DNA from: Mycolicibacterium sp. CBMA 226
Lineage (GTDB): Bacteria > Actinomycetota > Actinomycetes > Mycobacteriales > Mycobacteriaceae
Assembly (NCBI RefSeq): GCF_009729075.1
Contig: NZ_VTGY01000033.1
Location: 124,001 to 188,000, forward strand
Direction of reading: 5' to 3'
Length of the DNA stretch: 64,000 bases
Shown piece after piece: positions 54,905-63,270 of the stretch; position 1 is the stretch's first letter, and each line of letters starts with the position of its first letter. The notes under the pieces are model-generated. The model was given only the letters and a program-made list of their open reading frames with translations. It was not told the origin of the DNA and did no database searches. The translations under genes and the position numbers were made by a program.

Positions 54905-55597
54905 TCAGGAGATCGGCACGTAGCCCGCGCCCGGGCGGCTCTTGGCATCGAGGTCGGCGATCACCGCGTTGATCGACATCGTCACGGCCGGCGTGTGCAA
55001 CGGCACGTACTTCACGACGCACGTCGGCAGGTCGTCGCTGAAGGCCCCGTGGATCATCCCGACCAGCTTGTTGTTCACCGTGACGGGCGCACCAGAGTCG
55101 CCCGGCTGGCCGCACACCTGGTCGACGATGGTGCCGGGGTCCTGTCCGGGGCCCCAGGTGACGCCGCAGGTGTAGCCCGTGGTGCGGCCCAGCTTGCACG
55201 CCACCTGACCGAAAGCCGGGTCGGGACCGATGCCGTCGATCTGGAACCCGTTGACATTGTTGAGGGGCTGCACCTTGGCCGGGTCGAATTCGATGACCGC
55301 GTAGTCCAGAGGCTGGCTGCCGGCGACCATGACGCCCAGCGGTCCGCGGTTCTCGGCGCCCTCGGCCGACACCTCGTGGCCGGGCCCGCCGCAGTGCGCC
55401 GACGTGAAGCCGACCAGCTTGCCGCGGTTGTCATGCCCGATCGTGGTCAGGGTGCAGAAGGTGTCACCGTCGACGACGATGCCCGAGCCACCGCCCAGCG
55501 GCACCGGTGCGTCCGCGTGTGCCGGTATCCCGGCCGACGTGCCGAGCAGAGCAATGGCCATCCCACACACGGAAGCCAACACGGGTGCCAAACGCAT
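54905..55597 (-). CDS. secreted trypsin-like serine protease (Rv3668c-like)
   Basis: From the ATG at 55597 the protein has 230 residues with a signal peptide (MRLAPVLASVCGMAIALLG) cut near AHA. The catalytic triad is visible: His in TSAHCGG, Asp in LDYAVIEFD and Ser in GQPGDSGAPV. Cys pairs suggest disulphides, consistent with export. It resembles streptogrisin-type chymotrypsin-fold proteases. An upstream in-frame start at 55651 would precede the signal peptide and is less likely. Confidence 0.88.
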   Translation of the reverse strand: MRLAPVLASVCGMAIALLGTSAGIPAHADAPVPLGGGSGIVVDGDTFCTLTTIGHDNRGKLVGFTSAHCGGPGHEVSAEGAENRGPLGVMVAGSQPLDYAVIEFDPAKVQPLNNVNGFQIDGIGPDPAFGQVACKLGRTTGYTCGVTWGPGQDPGTIVDQVCGQPGDSGAPVTVNNKLVGMIHGAFSDDLPTCVVKYVPLHTPAVTMSINAVIADLDAKSRPGAGYVPIS

Positions 55598-55687
55598 CGG
55601 GGCAGTGTATCGCTGGGCCGGATCGTTAAGCGGCGCCCCACGTGGCAACATATGCCAGGACTACACCGACGCCGGGAGGACTTGTTC

Positions 55688-56197
55688 GTGAGCAATGGCG
55701 ATCGCAAGAATGGCCCAGTTCCAGCCACGGTGACCGCGATCCCGCTGGTGGATCCGCATGCGCCCAAGGCTGATCCGTCGATCGGCGATCTGGTCAAGGA
55801 AGCCACCGCGCAGATGTCGACGCTGGTGCGTGCCGAGGTCGAGCTGGCGCGCGCCGAGATCACCGCCGACGTGAAGAAGGGCCTGACCGGCAGCGTCCTG
55901 TTCATCGCCGCCCTGGTCGTGCTCTTCTACTCGACGTTCTTTTTCTTCTTCTTCCTCGGCTCGCTGCTGGAGCTGTGGCTGCCGAGCTGGGCGTCCTACC
56001 TCATCGTCTTCGCGCTCATGGTGCTGACGACCGGTGCGCTCGCGTTCCTGGGCTTCCTCAAGGTCCGTAAGATTCGCGGCCCGCGGGACACCATCGCCAC
56101 GGTAAAGGAGGCCAAGGTGGCGTTGACGCCGGGCCACGACAAGACGTCGAGTCAGATCACTGCCCGCTCTGCTTCTAGCGACACCTCAGGCTGGTAG
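55688..56197 (+). CDS. phage-holin-like membrane protein (DUF1469, Rv3669-like)
   Basis: The GTG at 55688 follows CCGGGAGG and gives 169 residues. A helical acidic N-terminal part (IGDLVKEATAQMSTLVRAEV) is followed by two long membrane helices (GSVLFIAALVVLFYSTFFFF, and a second beginning YLIVFALMVLTTGALAFL). This is the pattern of the DUF1469 phage holin family of actinobacteria, small membrane proteins of unknown role. It overlaps ephE by one base (TAGTG), indicating an operon with the hydrolase. Confidence 0.85.
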   Translation: MSNGDRKNGPVPATVTAIPLVDPHAPKADPSIGDLVKEATAQMSTLVRAEVELARAEITADVKKGLTGSVLFIAALVVLFYSTFFFFFFLGSLLELWLPSWASYLIVFALMVLTTGALAFLGFLKVRKIRGPRDTIATVKEAKVALTPGHDKTSSQITARSASSDTSGW

Positions 56198-57162
56198 TGC
56201 CGCCACCTGATCCGTCGGTCGTCCGGATCGACGGTCCGTGGCGGCACCTGCAGGTGCACGCGAACGGGATCCGGTTCCACGTCGTGGAGGCCGAGGGCTC
56301 GGAGCCCGCCGACCGCAACGCGGACGGTTCCTCCAACGCCGAGCGCCCGTTGGTGATCCTGCTGCACGGGTTCGCCTCGTTCTGGTACTCGTGGCGGTAT
56401 CAGCTGCGCGACCTGCGCGGCGCCCGCGTCGTCGCGGTGGACCTGCGCGGCTACGGCGGCAGCGACAAACCACCGACGGGCTACGACGGCTGGACGCTGG
56501 CCGGGGACACCGCCGGCCTGGTGCGCGCGCTGGGACACCACTCCGCCGTGCTCGTGGGGCACGCCGACGGCGGCCTGGTCTGCTGGGCCACGGCGATGCT
56601 GCACCCGCGGGTGGTGCGGGGCATCGCGCTGGTCAGTTCACCGCACCCGGTGGCGCTGCGGTCCTCGACGCTGACCGATCGGGGCCAGCGTGCGGCACTG
56701 TTGCCGGCGATGCTGCGCAACCAGGTGCCGTGGTGGCCCGAGCACGTGTTGACCCGCCGGGGCGGCGCCGCTGTCGAACAGCTGGTTCGCAGCCGCGCCG
56801 GCGCGGCCTGGCCGGCGTCGGAAGATTTCGCCCGGACGGCCCCGCACCTGCGCACCGCGATCCAGATTCCGTCGGCGGCGCACTCGGCGCTGGAGTACCA
56901 GCGGTGGGCGGCGCGCAGTCAGCTCCGCGGTGAGGGCCGGCGCTTCATGCGTGCGATGAAACAGGGCACCGCGATACCGATCCTGCACCTGCACGGCACC
57001 GCCGATCCCTACGTGCTCGACGACCCGGTGCGCCGGACGCAGCGCTACGCCCCGCAGACCCGCTTCGTATCCGTCGCCGGCGCAGGGCATTACGCGCACG
57101 AAGAGCAGCCGTCGACCGTCACCTCGGAGCTGTCGACGTTCCTGCACCAGCTACCCGGCTGA
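56197..57162 (+). CDS. ephE: alpha/beta hydrolase, epoxide hydrolase EphE-like
   Basis: A 321-residue alpha/beta-hydrolase. The oxyanion motif is LLHGFASFWYSW. The nucleophile elbow reads VGHADGGLVCW, where Asp replaces the Ser of lipases, as in epoxide hydrolases. The late His is in GAGHYAHEEQP. These features support epoxide hydrolysis. The position corresponds to Rv3670 (EphE). Its 3' end overlaps the convergent marP gene by 12 nt. Confidence 0.9.
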   Translation: MPPPDPSVVRIDGPWRHLQVHANGIRFHVVEAEGSEPADRNADGSSNAERPLVILLHGFASFWYSWRYQLRDLRGARVVAVDLRGYGGSDKPPTGYDGWTLAGDTAGLVRALGHHSAVLVGHADGGLVCWATAMLHPRVVRGIALVSSPHPVALRSSTLTDRGQRAALLPAMLRNQVPWWPEHVLTRRGGAAVEQLVRSRAGAAWPASEDFARTAPHLRTAIQIPSAAHSALEYQRWAARSQLRGEGRRFMRAMKQGTAIPILHLHGTADPYVLDDPVRRTQRYAPQTRFVSVAGAGHYAHEEQPSTVTSELSTFLHQLPG

Positions 57163-58344
57163 GATGCACGTCCCGGTCGGCACCGCGTCCTGGTTGTCGA
57201 CCTTGGCCATCTGTTTGGCAACCTCGTCGGCGGTGAGGACGAAGCCGGTGTCGGCGTCGTCGACCGCGGCGCCGAACACGACACCGAGCACCTTGCCGTT
57301 GCCGTCGATCAACGGGCCGCCCGAATTGCCTTGGCGGACATTGCCTCTGATGGTGTAGACCTCGCGCGTGACGGTCGTCGAGTGGTAGATGTCCGGGCCG
57401 TTGAGTTTGATGACCTCGCGGATGCGCGCGGGCGTCGCGGCGAACTCACCGCCACCCGGGTAGCCCATTACCACCGCGCCGGTCCCGGTCGCGGCCTCCT
57501 GCATGTCGAACTTCAGCGGCGTCGCGGGCAGGTCGGGCGCGTCGAGAATCGAGATGTCGGCCTCGGGGTCGTACGAGACGACCTTGGCGTCGTAGCTCTT
57601 GTCGTCGACCTGAACGGTGACGCTGTTGGAGCCGGCCACCACGTGCGCGTTGGACATCACGCGACCGGGCGCCACCACGAAGCCGGTGCCCTCGAGCACC
57701 TTCTGGCAGCTCTGCGCGACACCGCGGATTTTCACGACGCTGCCCTTGGCCGCGGCCACCGCCGGATCGGCCACGAGCGCGGGGTCCGGCGCCGAGACGC
57801 TGACGATCGGGGTACGGCCGAACGGCTGCAGCACCGACGGCAGGCCCGAGGTGTTCAGCAGCGCCGACAGCCGCGTGGGCACGCGCTTGAGCCATGCCGG
57901 CGCGAGGTCGTTGACCTCGGAGAGCACCCGCGAGCCGTTCACCGCCGCAGCCAGATTCGGCTGGTCGGACGACGTCAGCGGGGTGGCCAGCAGCCAGGCG
58001 GCGACCAGGACCGCGACGAGCTGCAGTGCCATACCGACAACCGAATCGAAGCCGCGCACCACCTCATTGCGCATGGCGCCGCGGACCGCGCGGCCCAGCA
58101 CCACACCGGCAATCTCGCCGACCACGACCAGACCCAGGATCAGGAACAGGGCGACGAAAAGCTTGCTGCGGGCGCCGTCGACGTGCGCCACCACGTGCGG
58201 TGCGAGCAGCACACCGGCCACCGCACCCAGCACCACGCCGAGAAAAGACAGCAGGGAGCCCAACGCCCCGGACCGCCAGCCCGAGACGGCGGCGACGAAG
58301 GCAACGGACAGAACGGCCAGATCCAGCCATTGTGAAGGTGTCAT
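57151..58344 (-). CDS. marP: membrane-anchored periplasmic serine protease MarP (acid resistance)
   Basis: The ATG at 58344 gives 397 residues, the same length as M. tuberculosis MarP (Rv3671c). Four N-terminal membrane helices (about 5-150; CvpA-like) precede a periplasmic chymotrypsin-fold domain with His in SNAHVVAG, Asp in DPEADISILD and Ser in RQGNSGGPL. Two Cys could form the regulatory disulphide. MarP is needed for intrabacterial pH homeostasis and activates the RipA hydrolase in acid (family knowledge). It overlaps the NUDIX gene by 4 nt. Confidence 0.95.
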   Translation of the reverse strand: MTPSQWLDLAVLSVAFVAAVSGWRSGALGSLLSFLGVVLGAVAGVLLAPHVVAHVDGARSKLFVALFLILGLVVVGEIAGVVLGRAVRGAMRNEVVRGFDSVVGMALQLVAVLVAAWLLATPLTSSDQPNLAAAVNGSRVLSEVNDLAPAWLKRVPTRLSALLNTSGLPSVLQPFGRTPIVSVSAPDPALVADPAVAAAKGSVVKIRGVAQSCQKVLEGTGFVVAPGRVMSNAHVVAGSNSVTVQVDDKSYDAKVVSYDPEADISILDAPDLPATPLKFDMQEAATGTGAVVMGYPGGGEFAATPARIREVIKLNGPDIYHSTTVTREVYTIRGNVRQGNSGGPLIDGNGKVLGVVFGAAVDDADTGFVLTADEVAKQMAKVDNQDAVPTGTCISAG

Positions 58345-59105
58345 GGTTGATCCACACGGTAGCCGCTGGATTCGCCCAGCAGCGCCATTGCCGCGTCCAG
58401 TTCTTCGACGACGTCGGCGTTCCACGGCTTGGCCCAGCCTGCGACATCGAGCATCGCGGAGATCACCTGAGCGGTGAAGCCCCACACCAGCATCTGGTTC
58501 AGCAGAAATGCCGGGCCGGCGAACTGCCTGGTGTTCTCCTTGCGGTACACCATCAACCGGTTCTCCGGATTGACGAAGGCGCGCACCGGGACCCGCGCGA
58601 CGATGGCCGTCTCCGCCGGGTCGACAGCGCGGACATCACCGGGGTCAGGCGAGTACGCGAGCACCGGGACCACGTGAAAACCCGAGGGCGGGATGAACAT
58701 TCGGTCCAACGTGGCCAGGATGTGCAGCCGGGAGGGATCGATACCGGTTTCCTCGGTCGCCTCGCGCAGCGCGGTGCCGATGGGACCGTCGTCCCCCGGA
58801 TCGGTCGCGCCGCCGGGGAACGCCGCCTGCCCGGCGTGGTGCCGCAGCGTCGACGCGCGGACGGTGACCAGCAGGTCGGCGTCGGGCGGCAGGGCACCGG
58901 CCGGGGCGTCGGGCGCACCCGAGAACAACACCAGGACGGCGGCGTCGCGTTTGGTGCCGGTCAACGTCGCGGTGGCGCCGGCGGCGGTGATGGCCGCCAG
59001 CACGCTCTTCGGTACCCGGCGCCGGTAGGCCTGCGGCAGGTCCTTTGCGTTGTCGACGAGGGGCCGCAGCCAGGCCGGGGCGGCCTGCGGGTTCAGCACG
59101 TTCAC
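58341..59105 (-). CDS. NUDIX hydrolase, coenzyme A pyrophosphatase type (Rv3672c-like)
   Basis: A 254-residue protein with a Nudix box FPGGATDPGDDGPIGTALRE continuing ATEETGI, and the CoA-type upstream segment around STLRHHAGQAAFPGG. It probably hydrolyses CoA or its derivatives to 3',5'-ADP and phosphopantetheine. It is encoded between the thioredoxin-like gene and marP with 4-nt overlaps on both sides, forming a nth/trx/nudix/marP operon as in M. tuberculosis. Confidence 0.92.
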   Translation of the reverse strand: MNVLNPQAAPAWLRPLVDNAKDLPQAYRRRVPKSVLAAITAAGATATLTGTKRDAAVLVLFSGAPDAPAGALPPDADLLVTVRASTLRHHAGQAAFPGGATDPGDDGPIGTALREATEETGIDPSRLHILATLDRMFIPPSGFHVVPVLAYSPDPGDVRAVDPAETAIVARVPVRAFVNPENRLMVYRKENTRQFAGPAFLLNQMLVWGFTAQVISAMLDVAGWAKPWNADVVEELDAAMALLGESSGYRVDQP

Positions 59106-59752
59106 CCCGACACTCCTAACTGTGGGTTCACCGCCGCGCCGATCTCATCAGCACTGGTGAACGGCCGGGGCAGGACCTGCGCAACGCTACCGTCCGGGCG
59201 CAGCAGCACGGTCGCAGGCATGACGTTGGGCACGCGCAGCGCGGCCGCGATCAGCCGCCGGCCGTCCTGCAGCGTCGGCAGCTTGACGCCCAGGTCGGCC
59301 AGCCGCAGAAGCCCGGCCGTCTCGTTCTCGTCTTGATGCACCGTCAGCACCGTCACCTTGGTCCCCATGCGGCGCTGGTACTCGGCCAGCGCGGGCAGTT
59401 CATCGGCGCACGGACCACACCAGTAGGCCCACAGATTCAGCACCACGGCCCGCCCGGCGACGGCCTTCGCGACGTCGACGGGCACGCCGTCGCCCGCGCA
59501 GTCGACCGTGATGCCCTGCAGGGCTTGCGGTCCGGGGCCGCCCTGCGGCGCCGGACACGGTGGCAACGCCGCTTTGGCCCGGGGTCCGGCCAGTGCCGCG
59601 GGAGTGTCGGCGTCGCGATGTGCACGGGTGACGGTCTGCTGCCCTGACGGCCCGGACGCGGTGCGGTCGTCGCCGAGCTGCCGCCACAGCGCGACGCCCA
59701 GCACGACGAACACGGCCAGCACCACCACGGTCCAGCGGGCAGACCGACTCAC
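59102..59752 (-). CDS. membrane-anchored thioredoxin-like protein (TlpA/ResA type, Rv3673c-like)
   Basis: The GTG at 59752 overlaps the nth stop and gives 216 residues. One N-terminal membrane anchor (WTVVVLAVFVVLGVALW) is followed by an extracytoplasmic thioredoxin fold with the redox motif WAYWCGPCADELPAL. Extra Cys occur at PPCPAP and VDCAG. It should act in disulphide exchange outside the membrane and may keep exported partners such as MarP in the right redox state; that link is inference from operon structure. Confidence 0.9.
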   Translation of the reverse strand: MSRSARWTVVVLAVFVVLGVALWRQLGDDRTASGPSGQQTVTRAHRDADTPAALAGPRAKAALPPCPAPQGGPGPQALQGITVDCAGDGVPVDVAKAVAGRAVVLNLWAYWCGPCADELPALAEYQRRMGTKVTVLTVHQDENETAGLLRLADLGVKLPTLQDGRRLIAAALRVPNVMPATVLLRPDGSVAQVLPRPFTSADEIGAAVNPQLGVSG

Positions 59753-60507
59753 CCGGTGATCCCGGCCAGCGCCAGCAGATGCTCGGTCTCGGGCCCCTTG
59801 ACCAGGGCCGCGGCCACCGCGAGGTCCGTCGGCCCGATGCCGTAGGACGGGCAGTCTTTCGCGAGCACGCACACGCCGCAGGCCGGGGTCCGGGAGTGGC
59901 AGACGCGGCGGCCGTGGAAGATCACGCGGTGGCTGAGGAGGGTCCACTCCTTGCGCGGGATCAGTTCCCCCACCGCGTGTTCCACCTTGACCGGGTCCTC
60001 CTCGGCGGTCCAGCGCCAGCGTCGCACCAGGCGCCCGAAGTGGGTGTCCACGGTGATACCCGGGATGTCGAACGCGTTGCCGAGAATGACGTTGGCGGTC
60101 TTGCGACCGACGCCGGGCAGCGTGACCAACTCCTCCAGGGTGTGCGGTACCTCGCCGTCGAAGCGGGTGACGAGTTCCTGGCCGAGCCCGATGATCGACG
60201 TCGCCTTGTTGCGATAGAAGCCGGTGGGCCGGATCAGCTCCTCGAGTTCGGCCCGGTGGGCCTGCGCATAGTCCAGTGCAGTCGAATATTTCGCGAACAG
60301 TGCCGGCGTCGTCAGGTTGACGCGCTTGTCGGTGCACTGCGCCGACAGGATGGTGGCAACCGCCAGCTCGAGTGGAGTGGTGAAATCCAGCTCGCAGTAG
60401 ACGTGCGGGAACGCTTGCGCCAGTTCGCGATTCATTCTCCGAGCGCGACGCACCAGCCCCAGGTGGGTTTCGCGGTCGTATTTTGCGGTGGATCGTCGTG
60501 CAGGCAC
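59749..60507 (-). CDS. nth: endonuclease III (DNA glycosylase/AP lyase)
   Basis: A 252-residue protein if begun at the GTG at 60507, where the sequence starts to resemble M. tuberculosis Nth; an in-frame ATG at 60579 would overlap the divergent gene. The HhH motif LPGVGRKTANVILG contains the catalytic Lys, and VDTHFGRLVRR holds the catalytic Asp. The C-terminal [4Fe-4S] cluster Cys are in CHSRTPACGVCVLAKDC. It removes oxidised pyrimidines in base-excision repair. First gene of the nth-marP operon. Confidence 0.95.
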   Translation of the reverse strand: MPARRSTAKYDRETHLGLVRRARRMNRELAQAFPHVYCELDFTTPLELAVATILSAQCTDKRVNLTTPALFAKYSTALDYAQAHRAELEELIRPTGFYRNKATSIIGLGQELVTRFDGEVPHTLEELVTLPGVGRKTANVILGNAFDIPGITVDTHFGRLVRRWRWTAEEDPVKVEHAVGELIPRKEWTLLSHRVIFHGRRVCHSRTPACGVCVLAKDCPSYGIGPTDLAVAAALVKGPETEHLLALAGITG

Positions 60508-60561
60508 GCCGGTAAGCGTACTGAGAGAAGTCGGTAAGGATACTTTGACCGGCGTCGTTTC

Positions 60562-60951
60562 GTGATCACCCTGAGACATTCGGCGTGTTTACTTCTGCGT
60601 GTGTCCTGGTTGCTCGTAGTGTGCATTCCCGGGTTGCTCATGCTGGCAACCTTCGGGTTGAGCCGCCTCGAAGCCATGCTCGATACGTCCAAGGAGACCT
60701 ACACCGCGGCCGACGTGAAAGCGTTCGTCGACAAGGTCAAAAACGCGTGGTCGCAGCAGGCCGCATCCACCGACACCCTGCCGCACCGATCGGCGCCCCG
60801 ATTCGAGGAACCTCGCGCGCTGGCGGCTCCGTCGCCGACGCGGGACAGCCCGCTCGGAGCCTTCGGTGAACCCGAATTACCCAGCCGCGCGTACGCCCAC
60901 TATGCGAGCAATCCGCAGTTTCGCGAGACTCGCCAGGCAAATCGTGTGTAG
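60562..60951 (+). CDS. small membrane protein (Rv3675-like)
   Basis: A 129-residue protein starting at a GTG (60562), or 116 residues from the GTG at 60601. It has one N-terminal hydrophobic helix (WLLVVCIPGLLMLATFGL), an amphipathic acidic segment (YTAADVKAFVDKVKNAWSQQ) and a low-complexity Pro/Ser-rich tail. No enzymatic motif. It lies between nth and crp as does Rv3675 in M. tuberculosis. Function unknown. Confidence 0.75.
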   Translation: MITLRHSACLLLRVSWLLVVCIPGLLMLATFGLSRLEAMLDTSKETYTAADVKAFVDKVKNAWSQQAASTDTLPHRSAPRFEEPRALAAPSPTRDSPLGAFGEPELPSRAYAHYASNPQFRETRQANRV

Positions 60952-61054
60952 CGTGGCTGGTTGCGAAACGGCTTACCACTAGACTGACTTTGTTAACCAG
61001 TTCACTGGCTAGCTTGCGCGCGTTTTTTATCACTCACCAGCCTTAGGGAGCAAC

Positions 61055-61729
61055 GTGGACGAGATCCTGGCGAGGGCCGGAATCTTCCAGGGTGTCGAGC
61101 CCACCGCGGTATCCGCACTGACCAAACAGCTGCAACCGGTCGACTTCCCCCGCGGACACACCGTGTTCGCCGAGGGCGAGCCCGGCGACCGCCTCTACAT
61201 CATCATTTCCGGCAAGGTGAAGATCGGCCGCCGGTCGCCGGACGGCCGCGAGAACCTGCTGACGATCATGGGTCCGTCGGACATGTTCGGTGAGCTGTCG
61301 ATCTTCGACCCGGGCCCCCGGACGTCGAGTGCCATCACCATCACCGAGGTGCGCGCCGTCTCGATGGACCGGGAAGCGCTGCGGGCGTGGATCGCGGACC
61401 GCCCCGAGATCGCCGAGCAACTGCTGCGCGTGCTCGCCCGCCGGTTGCGCCGCACCAACAACAACCTGGCTGACCTAATCTTCACCGACGTGCCCGGTCG
61501 CGTGGCCAAGCAGCTGCTGCAGCTGGCCCAGCGCTTCGGCACGCAGGAGGGTGGCGCCCTGCGCGTCACCCACGACCTGACCCAGGAAGAGATCGCCCAG
61601 CTGGTCGGCGCCTCCCGCGAAACCGTGAACAAGGCGCTCGCCGACTTCGCGCACCGCGGCTGGATCCGGCTCGAGGGCAAGAGCGTGCTGATTTCCGACT
61701 CGGAGCGTCTGGCACGCCGAGCGCGGTAG
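61055..61729 (+). CDS. crp: cAMP receptor protein, global transcription regulator
   Basis: The 224-residue protein (GTG start after TTAGGGAG) has a cyclic-nucleotide-binding domain with the phosphate cassette FGELSIFDPGPRTSSAI, a long dimerisation helix, and a winged helix-turn-helix with recognition helix SRETVNKALADF. It is the same length as M. tuberculosis Crp (Rv3676). Its ligand could be supplied by the cyclase at 20930. A strong terminator follows directly. Confidence 0.96.
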   Translation: MDEILARAGIFQGVEPTAVSALTKQLQPVDFPRGHTVFAEGEPGDRLYIIISGKVKIGRRSPDGRENLLTIMGPSDMFGELSIFDPGPRTSSAITITEVRAVSMDREALRAWIADRPEIAEQLLRVLARRLRRTNNNLADLIFTDVPGRVAKQLLQLAQRFGTQEGGALRVTHDLTQEEIAQLVGASRETVNKALADFAHRGWIRLEGKSVLISDSERLARRAR

Positions 61730-61737
61730 TTCTGACG

Positions 61738-61780
61738 CAGATGCCCCCGACACGCACCGCGTGTCGGGGGCATCTGCTTT
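61738..61780 (+). terminator. intrinsic terminator after crp
   Basis: CAGATGCCCCCGACAC (61738-61753) and GTGTCGGGGGCATCTG (61761-61776) form a perfect 16-bp stem with a 7-nt loop, followed by CTTTT. The complementary strand could also serve the convergent MBL gene, which ends at 61789. Confidence 0.9.
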
Positions 61781-61788
61781 TGGCTGTA

Positions 61789-62574
61789 CTAAGCGGTCCG
61801 CAGGTAATCCAGCTGCGCCTGCACCGACTTCTCGGCGGCGTCCCACAATTTCTGGTCGACGTCGGTGTAGACGTGCTCGACCACCTGCCGGGCCGACGCC
61901 GCTTCACCCAGCACTTTCAGGGCACCGCGCACCTGGTCCAGCCGTTCCTCACGGTGTGCCAGGTAAATGGCGGTCACCGCGGCCAGATCCGGCAGATCAG
62001 GACCATGACCCGGCAAAACGGCCCGTCCACCCAGACCCTGCAGCCGCCGCAGCGATTCCAGATAGTCGCGCAGGCTGCCGTCCTCGTTGTCGATGACGGT
62101 CGTGCCGCGGCCCAGGACCGTGTCGGCGGTCAGCACGGCATCGTCGACGACGAACGACAGCGAATCGGCGGTGTGCCCCGGCGTCGCCATGACCGTGATC
62201 CGCAGGCCCGCCGCGTCGATAACCTCGCCGTCGGTGAGCGGGCCGCCGAGACCCCGCAGAAATCCACTGCCCACCGACCGCACCACCGCCCCGGTCATGG
62301 CGACCAGCTTGTCGATGCCGCCAGTATGGTCGTCGTGCTTGTGACTGATCAGCACCAGCGGGATCTTTCCCAGCGCCGCGACGCGTTCGAGGTGCGCATC
62401 GTCGTCGGGTCCCGGGTCGACGATGACCATCTCGTCACTACCGGGCCCGCGCAGCACCCAGGTGTTGGTGCCGTCGAGCGTCATGATCCCCGGGTTGTCG
62501 CAGAGTAAGACGCCGGCCGACACCGTGTCGGTTTCCAGCACCGGCCTCAGCACGCCATACGCCGGATGATCCAT
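61789..62574 (-). CDS. MBL-fold metallo-hydrolase (Rv3677c-like)
   Basis: A 261-residue metallo-beta-lactamase-fold protein. The metal motif HKHDDHTGG (HxHxDH) is complete, with a further His in ATPGHTADS and an Asp in DNEDG/AVLTADTVLG. The C-terminal region rich in helices resembles the LACTB2-like winged-helix extension, so RNase or glyoxalase II-type hydrolysis is possible. It is the last gene of a minus-strand group with RidA and DUF4177. Confidence 0.88.
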   Translation of the reverse strand: MDHPAYGVLRPVLETDTVSAGVLLCDNPGIMTLDGTNTWVLRGPGSDEMVIVDPGPDDDAHLERVAALGKIPLVLISHKHDDHTGGIDKLVAMTGAVVRSVGSGFLRGLGGPLTDGEVIDAAGLRITVMATPGHTADSLSFVVDDAVLTADTVLGRGTTVIDNEDGSLRDYLESLRRLQGLGGRAVLPGHGPDLPDLAAVTAIYLAHREERLDQVRGALKVLGEAASARQVVEHVYTDVDQKLWDAAEKSVQAQLDYLRTA

Positions 62575-62608
62575 AACGATGTCACCGCCTCTTCTGATGG
62601 TCGATCGC

Positions 62609-63064
62609 TTACGCGATCTCCACGATCAGCTCCACCTCAACCGGCGCATTCAGCGGCAACTCCGAGACGCCGACAGCCGATCGGGCGTGCGCGCCGGCCG
62701 GCCCGAACACCTCGCCCAGCAATTCGGACGCCCCGTTGATGACGCCGGGCTGGCCGTTGAAGCCCGGCGCCGAGGCGACGAAGCCGACGACCTTGACGAT
62801 CCGCACCACCGAGTCGATGCCTACCAGCGCGTGCACGGCAGCCAGCGCGTTGAGGCCGCAGATCCGCGCCAGGGCCTTTCCGTCCTCGACACTGACCTCG
62901 GCGCCGACCTTGCCCTCGGCCGGCAACTGGCCGCCCTGCAGGGGCAGCTGGCCCGAGGTGTAAACGAGGTTTCCGGTCCGGACCGCGGGGACGTAAGCGG
63001 CAAGTGGCGCAACGACTTCCGGCAGCTCGATGCCCAGCTCGGCCAGCCGGTCGGAAACACTCAC
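62609..63064 (-). CDS. RidA family protein (Rv3678c-like)
   Basis: A 151-residue protein of the YjgF/RidA family: VRTGNLVYTSGQLPL at the strand carrying the ligand site, and a C-terminal NAPVEVELIVEIA. Canonical RidA has an Arg in a RxxVxV segment that deaminates enamines/imines; here the corresponding region SELPLNAPVEVEL lacks it, so true imine deaminase activity is uncertain. The ATG at 63064 overlaps the DUF4177 stop. Confidence 0.88.
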   Translation of the reverse strand: MSVSDRLAELGIELPEVVAPLAAYVPAVRTGNLVYTSGQLPLQGGQLPAEGKVGAEVSVEDGKALARICGLNALAAVHALVGIDSVVRIVKVVGFVASAPGFNGQPGVINGASELLGEVFGPAGAHARSAVGVSELPLNAPVEVELIVEIA

Positions 63065-63222
63065 TTCGGCCGCTTCAGGTACGCGACGTGCTGCTCACCG
63101 CTCGGGTTGGCCAGTACCGACACCAGCTCCCACCCGTCCTGGCCCCACTGGTCCAGGATCTGCTTGGTGGCGTGGATCAGCAACGGGACGGTGGCGTACT
63201 CCCACCGGGTCGGTTCGCTCAT
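63061..63222 (-). CDS. DUF4177-like small protein (Rv3678A-like)
   Basis: A 53-residue protein MSEPTRWEYATVPLLIHATK... containing LDQWGQDGWELVSVL, the signature core of DUF4177. Its ATG at 63222 starts the minus-strand RidA/MBL group, and its stop overlaps the RidA start by 4 nt. Function unknown; it matches Rv3678A in position and size. Confidence 0.85.
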   Translation of the reverse strand: MSEPTRWEYATVPLLIHATKQILDQWGQDGWELVSVLANPSGEQHVAYLKRPK

Positions 63223-63270
63223 GCCGCCGAGCTTATCGGCCGCGGGGTACCGCATGGTTAACATGCTGGG

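Noticed and set aside
61055..61729. Crp autoregulatory binding site upstream of crp
   Set aside because: The upstream sequence contains CCAGTTCACTGG and TGTGTAGCG, but nothing close to TGTGA-N6-TCACA, so no site is called.
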